DNA of 11,464 nt. Source: Chloroflexota bacterium. GTDB taxonomy: Bacteria; Chloroflexota; Anaerolineae; Anaerolineales; DRMV01. The stretch is taken from NCBI GenBank assembly GCA_013153335.1, contig JAADEP010000105.1, positions 1-11,464 of the forward strand, read 5' to 3'. Under the pieces are notes generated by a model that saw nothing but the letters and a program-made list of their open reading frames with translations, made no database searches and was not told where the DNA came from. A program made the position numbers and the translations under genes. This document shows positions 9,474 through 11,464 of this stretch, piece by piece. Numbering within the stretch: position 1 is the stretch's first letter; each line of letters starts with the position of its first letter.

Positions 9474-11237
9474 ATGTTACGTCCATATTGTTTACCCATA
9501 GACAGGAACAAAATTGGCAAGATAATAAAGTCAAAAAGTCTGCGCTACAGCCTCATATTTATCCCTTTGCTTATGTGGGCCGGTTTTGATTTATTTGCGC
9601 CAAAGCCTTATTGGTTGGCACGTGGTGATTCCGAACAGGATATTACTTTTCTAGCACTACGAATTCTACACGGCTATCCTCCTAACCATCCCCACCCGGG
9701 CACTCCTGTACTTTTCTTGCAGGCCGGCCTATTAAAACTGGCGGGGGGAACGCTAGAAGCCGTACCCCGGTATCTTTTTTGGAGTGATGCGGCGGTTGCT
9801 CTAGCGCGGACCCTTGGGCTGCTTCTCGCGTTCTGGATTATGAGCCCTGAAGTTCCTTGGCGATTACGTTGGGCACTTGCTTTGCTATGGATGAGCCATC
9901 CCACTTTTTGGGCTTTCGCAGAGATTCATAATACCGACTCATACCTGGCCCCGGTTGGATTATTGTTTGTACTGCAAACTTGGCGTTTGATTCAGAGATG
10001 CGAAAGGGTGCTTACGTGGGAATATCTTCTCTGGGGTTTCCTTGGCGGTTTGCTAATAAGTATAAAAATGGCTTCTTTGCCCGTTGTGTTGAGCAGCCTG
10101 GTGGTTCTCGGGCTTTATGCTTTGATAGCGGGCGTAAAACAAAGAAGACTTCGCTTCGTAGCCACGTGGTTGGGAGCTGTTTTCATCTTAATGGCAAGTT
10201 TTACAGTACTGGGTACTTGGCCAGCTATATCCGTATTCAAAGCTTGGCATTTCGCCAAGGGAGTATTACGCCGTCCTGATGTTCATCTTTCTGGAACTTC
10301 TTGGGAAGCAATTCGCAAAGTTTATCTTCGAATTATAAACCCTGGTGATCATTATTGGCTCGGGGTAGCCTTAATTTGGCTTTTGGTATTGGGAGCTCGA
10401 TTCATTTGGGAAACCTGGCAAACATTCAGGCATCCTCTTTGCTCATGCTACAAAGAACGAATCATTTTCTTATTTGTATTGTTGAACTTGAGCTTTTGGT
10501 TTTATACGCTAGCTGTCCAAAAAGCTTACATGTCAGATATCCATCTCCGTGTTTTGAGCATTGGTTACCCCTTGCGCAATACCTACCCGCCTACATGGGC
10601 ATTCTTGCTCTTATTACTTCCCTGGGGAAACGAACCCTCTTTACCATCCAAAACATCCGTATATGTCCTTCTTTTCAGTATAGCCGCATTTGGAATAGCC
10701 GCCTTGGGTTTTTATCGGGAACGAGAGCAAGACTACCAATTTATGTTACAATATGCATCGGCCATGCAAACCATGATAAACAAATATCAACCGGAACATT
10801 CAAAACGTATTGCCTTCTGGATCACGAAAGGTTTACCCCTAGTCCCCGAAGCGGCTTTTTACTTTGAAGGGTTTTATTATCGAGGTTTTGACGAGATAGA
10901 ACCAGCCTTGCTCCAAAAATTTCCTTCTTACACCTTGTTTTATTTGAGACCTCTTGGTCGTTTCGCGCGTAGCAGGCCAGAACTCCTTAAAACTCCGTGT
11001 CCCCCATCAAGCGCAAACACAAAAAAGCGGCTTTCCGCCTTCATGGGCGATGAGCATGTAGATGTAGCCTTTGTTGTGTTTTGGGATTGGGAAATGCGTA
11101 CCATGTTCCACCTTACTCCCGAAGAGGTTGCCCATCTAATTTGTCTTTCAGGATACCAGCCTACACGTATTTTTGATGAACGAACGGGTCCCTTCCGGTG
11201 GATATGGATTGAAGTGCAAAAACAGACCTACCCCTAG
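9474..11237 (+). CDS. Polytopic membrane protein, GT-C glycosyltransferase-like
   Basis: This is a 587-residue integral membrane protein. A short basic N-terminus precedes the first membrane segment (~25-42), and hydrophobic stretches follow at ~106-124, 131-149, 160-173, 183-203, 205-220, 228-247, 294-313, 330-347, 372-384 and 393-412. A mostly soluble C-terminal region (~413-587) comes last. The first loop has acidic residues and a His/Pro motif (ARGDSEQDITFLALR, YPPNHPHPGTPVLF), and a later loop has HNTDSYLAP. This order resembles the GT-C fold (PMT/GT39/GT83-like enzymes that use polyprenyl-phosphate sugars), where the first-loop acidic residue is catalytic. Donor and acceptor cannot be told. 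GGGGAG at 9461-9466 supports ATG 9474. The gene is much more AT-rich than its neighbours (one 60-base line at 10441 is 33% GC, against 72% at 4441 in rpoC), suggesting horizontal origin. The membrane topology is firm; the enzyme class is a moderate inference. Confidence 0.75.
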   Translation: MLRPYCLPIDRNKIGKIIKSKSLRYSLIFIPLLMWAGFDLFAPKPYWLARGDSEQDITFLALRILHGYPPNHPHPGTPVLFLQAGLLKLAGGTLEAVPRYLFWSDAAVALARTLGLLLAFWIMSPEVPWRLRWALALLWMSHPTFWAFAEIHNTDSYLAPVGLLFVLQTWRLIQRCERVLTWEYLLWGFLGGLLISIKMASLPVVLSSLVVLGLYALIAGVKQRRLRFVATWLGAVFILMASFTVLGTWPAISVFKAWHFAKGVLRRPDVHLSGTSWEAIRKVYLRIINPGDHYWLGVALIWLLVLGARFIWETWQTFRHPLCSCYKERIIFLFVLLNLSFWFYTLAVQKAYMSDIHLRVLSIGYPLRNTYPPTWAFLLLLLPWGNEPSLPSKTSVYVLLFSIAAFGIAALGFYREREQDYQFMLQYASAMQTMINKYQPEHSKRIAFWITKGLPLVPEAAFYFEGFYYRGFDEIEPALLQKFPSYTLFYLRPLGRFARSRPELLKTPCPPSSANTKKRLSAFMGDEHVDVAFVVFWDWEMRTMFHLTPEEVAHLICLSGYQPTRIFDERTGPFRWIWIEVQKQTYP

Positions 11238-11352
11238 GCTCACCGATCCTGGCCAGGGTCATCCATATTTACCAGGCGAGCGGCCATATCCGAGCCATTT
11301 AAGCCAATCTCCCGTCCATATCGCCTGAACAGGAGCAGAATTCGCGCACCAT

Positions 11353-11464
11353 CTACCGCCATACCGCAAGCAGGACGAGGTCATTAACATTCGTTTGCGT
11401 CGGGCCGGTGAAAAGCAAGCCTCCGGCGCGGTGGAAGAAGGTGTAAGCATCAAAACCGCGCAAG
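11353..11464 (-). CDS. Glycerate 2-kinase (MOFRL family), C-terminal 36 residues only
   Basis: Entering from the right edge on the minus strand, the frame read from 11463 gives LRGFDAYTFFHR, then GGLLFTGPTQTNVNDLVLL, and ends AVWR before TAG (11355-11353). The TGPT-TNVNDL sequence near the very C-terminus is the signature of the MOFRL domain of glycerate 2-kinases (GckA/TtuD-type, sometimes annotated hydroxypyruvate reductase), which phosphorylate glycerate at the 2-position using ATP. Only this tail lies in the window, so the N-terminal kinase part and the start are unseen. It converges with the membrane-protein gene; the 115 bp between them (11238-11352) hold no gene, only a small CCTGGCCAGG palindrome and no clear terminator. 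Confidence 0.85.
   Translation of the reverse strand, partial: LRGFDAYTFFHRAGGLLFTGPTQTNVNDLVLLAVWR

Noticed and set aside
11259..11453. 64-codon minus-strand frame after the membrane-protein gene
   Set aside because: It overlaps, in another frame, the recognisable glycerate kinase C-terminus at 11353-11464 and shows no similarity to a known protein.

Overview
The window looks like a piece of chromosome from a GC-rich bacterium, most likely a member of Chloroflexota close to Anaerolineae. I infer this from the N-terminal sequence of RpoC (motifs such as RIRLASPE, WSYGEVTKPETINYRRL, GPTRDWQCACGKYKN) and from the composition of the core genes. No database search was possible, so the phylum is a judgement from memory, roughly 55-60% sure.

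Layout. (1) Positions 1-1500 are mobile-element debris. They hold the 3' part of a frameshifted DDE transposase (1-614), direct repeats that look like its end (619-669), a 163-bp element with TGT...ACA inverted ends (699-861), and two diverged copies of a ~250-bp element with 24-bp terminal inverted repeats (873-1124 and 1255-1497), with a terminator-like hairpin between the copies. (2) Positions 1500-1785 are a compact regulatory region for rpoC. It has a near-consensus promoter that starts 16 bp after the last mobile element, a palindrome centred on its -35 box, and a ~240-nt leader with two successive intrinsic-terminator-like hairpins. The first hairpin lies inside a possible 26-codon leader ORF. 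(3) Positions 1786-6120 hold rpoC, the beta' subunit of RNA polymerase, with a long charged coiled-coil insertion. rpoB is not visible upstream within the window. (4) Positions 6232-6810 hold ruvA. (5) Convergent to it at 6931-9219 (minus strand) is maeB, an NADP-type malic enzyme with a C-terminal phosphotransacetylase-like domain. (6) A 254-bp divergent intergenic region leads to an AT-richer gene at 9474-11237 for a polytopic membrane protein resembling GT-C glycosyltransferases. (7) At the right edge, on the minus strand, are the last 36 codons of a glycerate 2-kinase/MOFRL-type protein, recognised from its TGPTQTNVNDL ending.

How the genes relate. This is not one functional operon. rpoC (transcription), ruvA (Holliday-junction repair) and maeB (malate to pyruvate) are housekeeping genes. 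The membrane glycosyltransferase-like gene differs in base composition and is probably an accessory acquisition. The most interesting part is the rpoC control region: a strong promoter, a possible operator and tandem attenuator-like structures, sitting directly against mobile-element remnants where rpoB would normally be expected.
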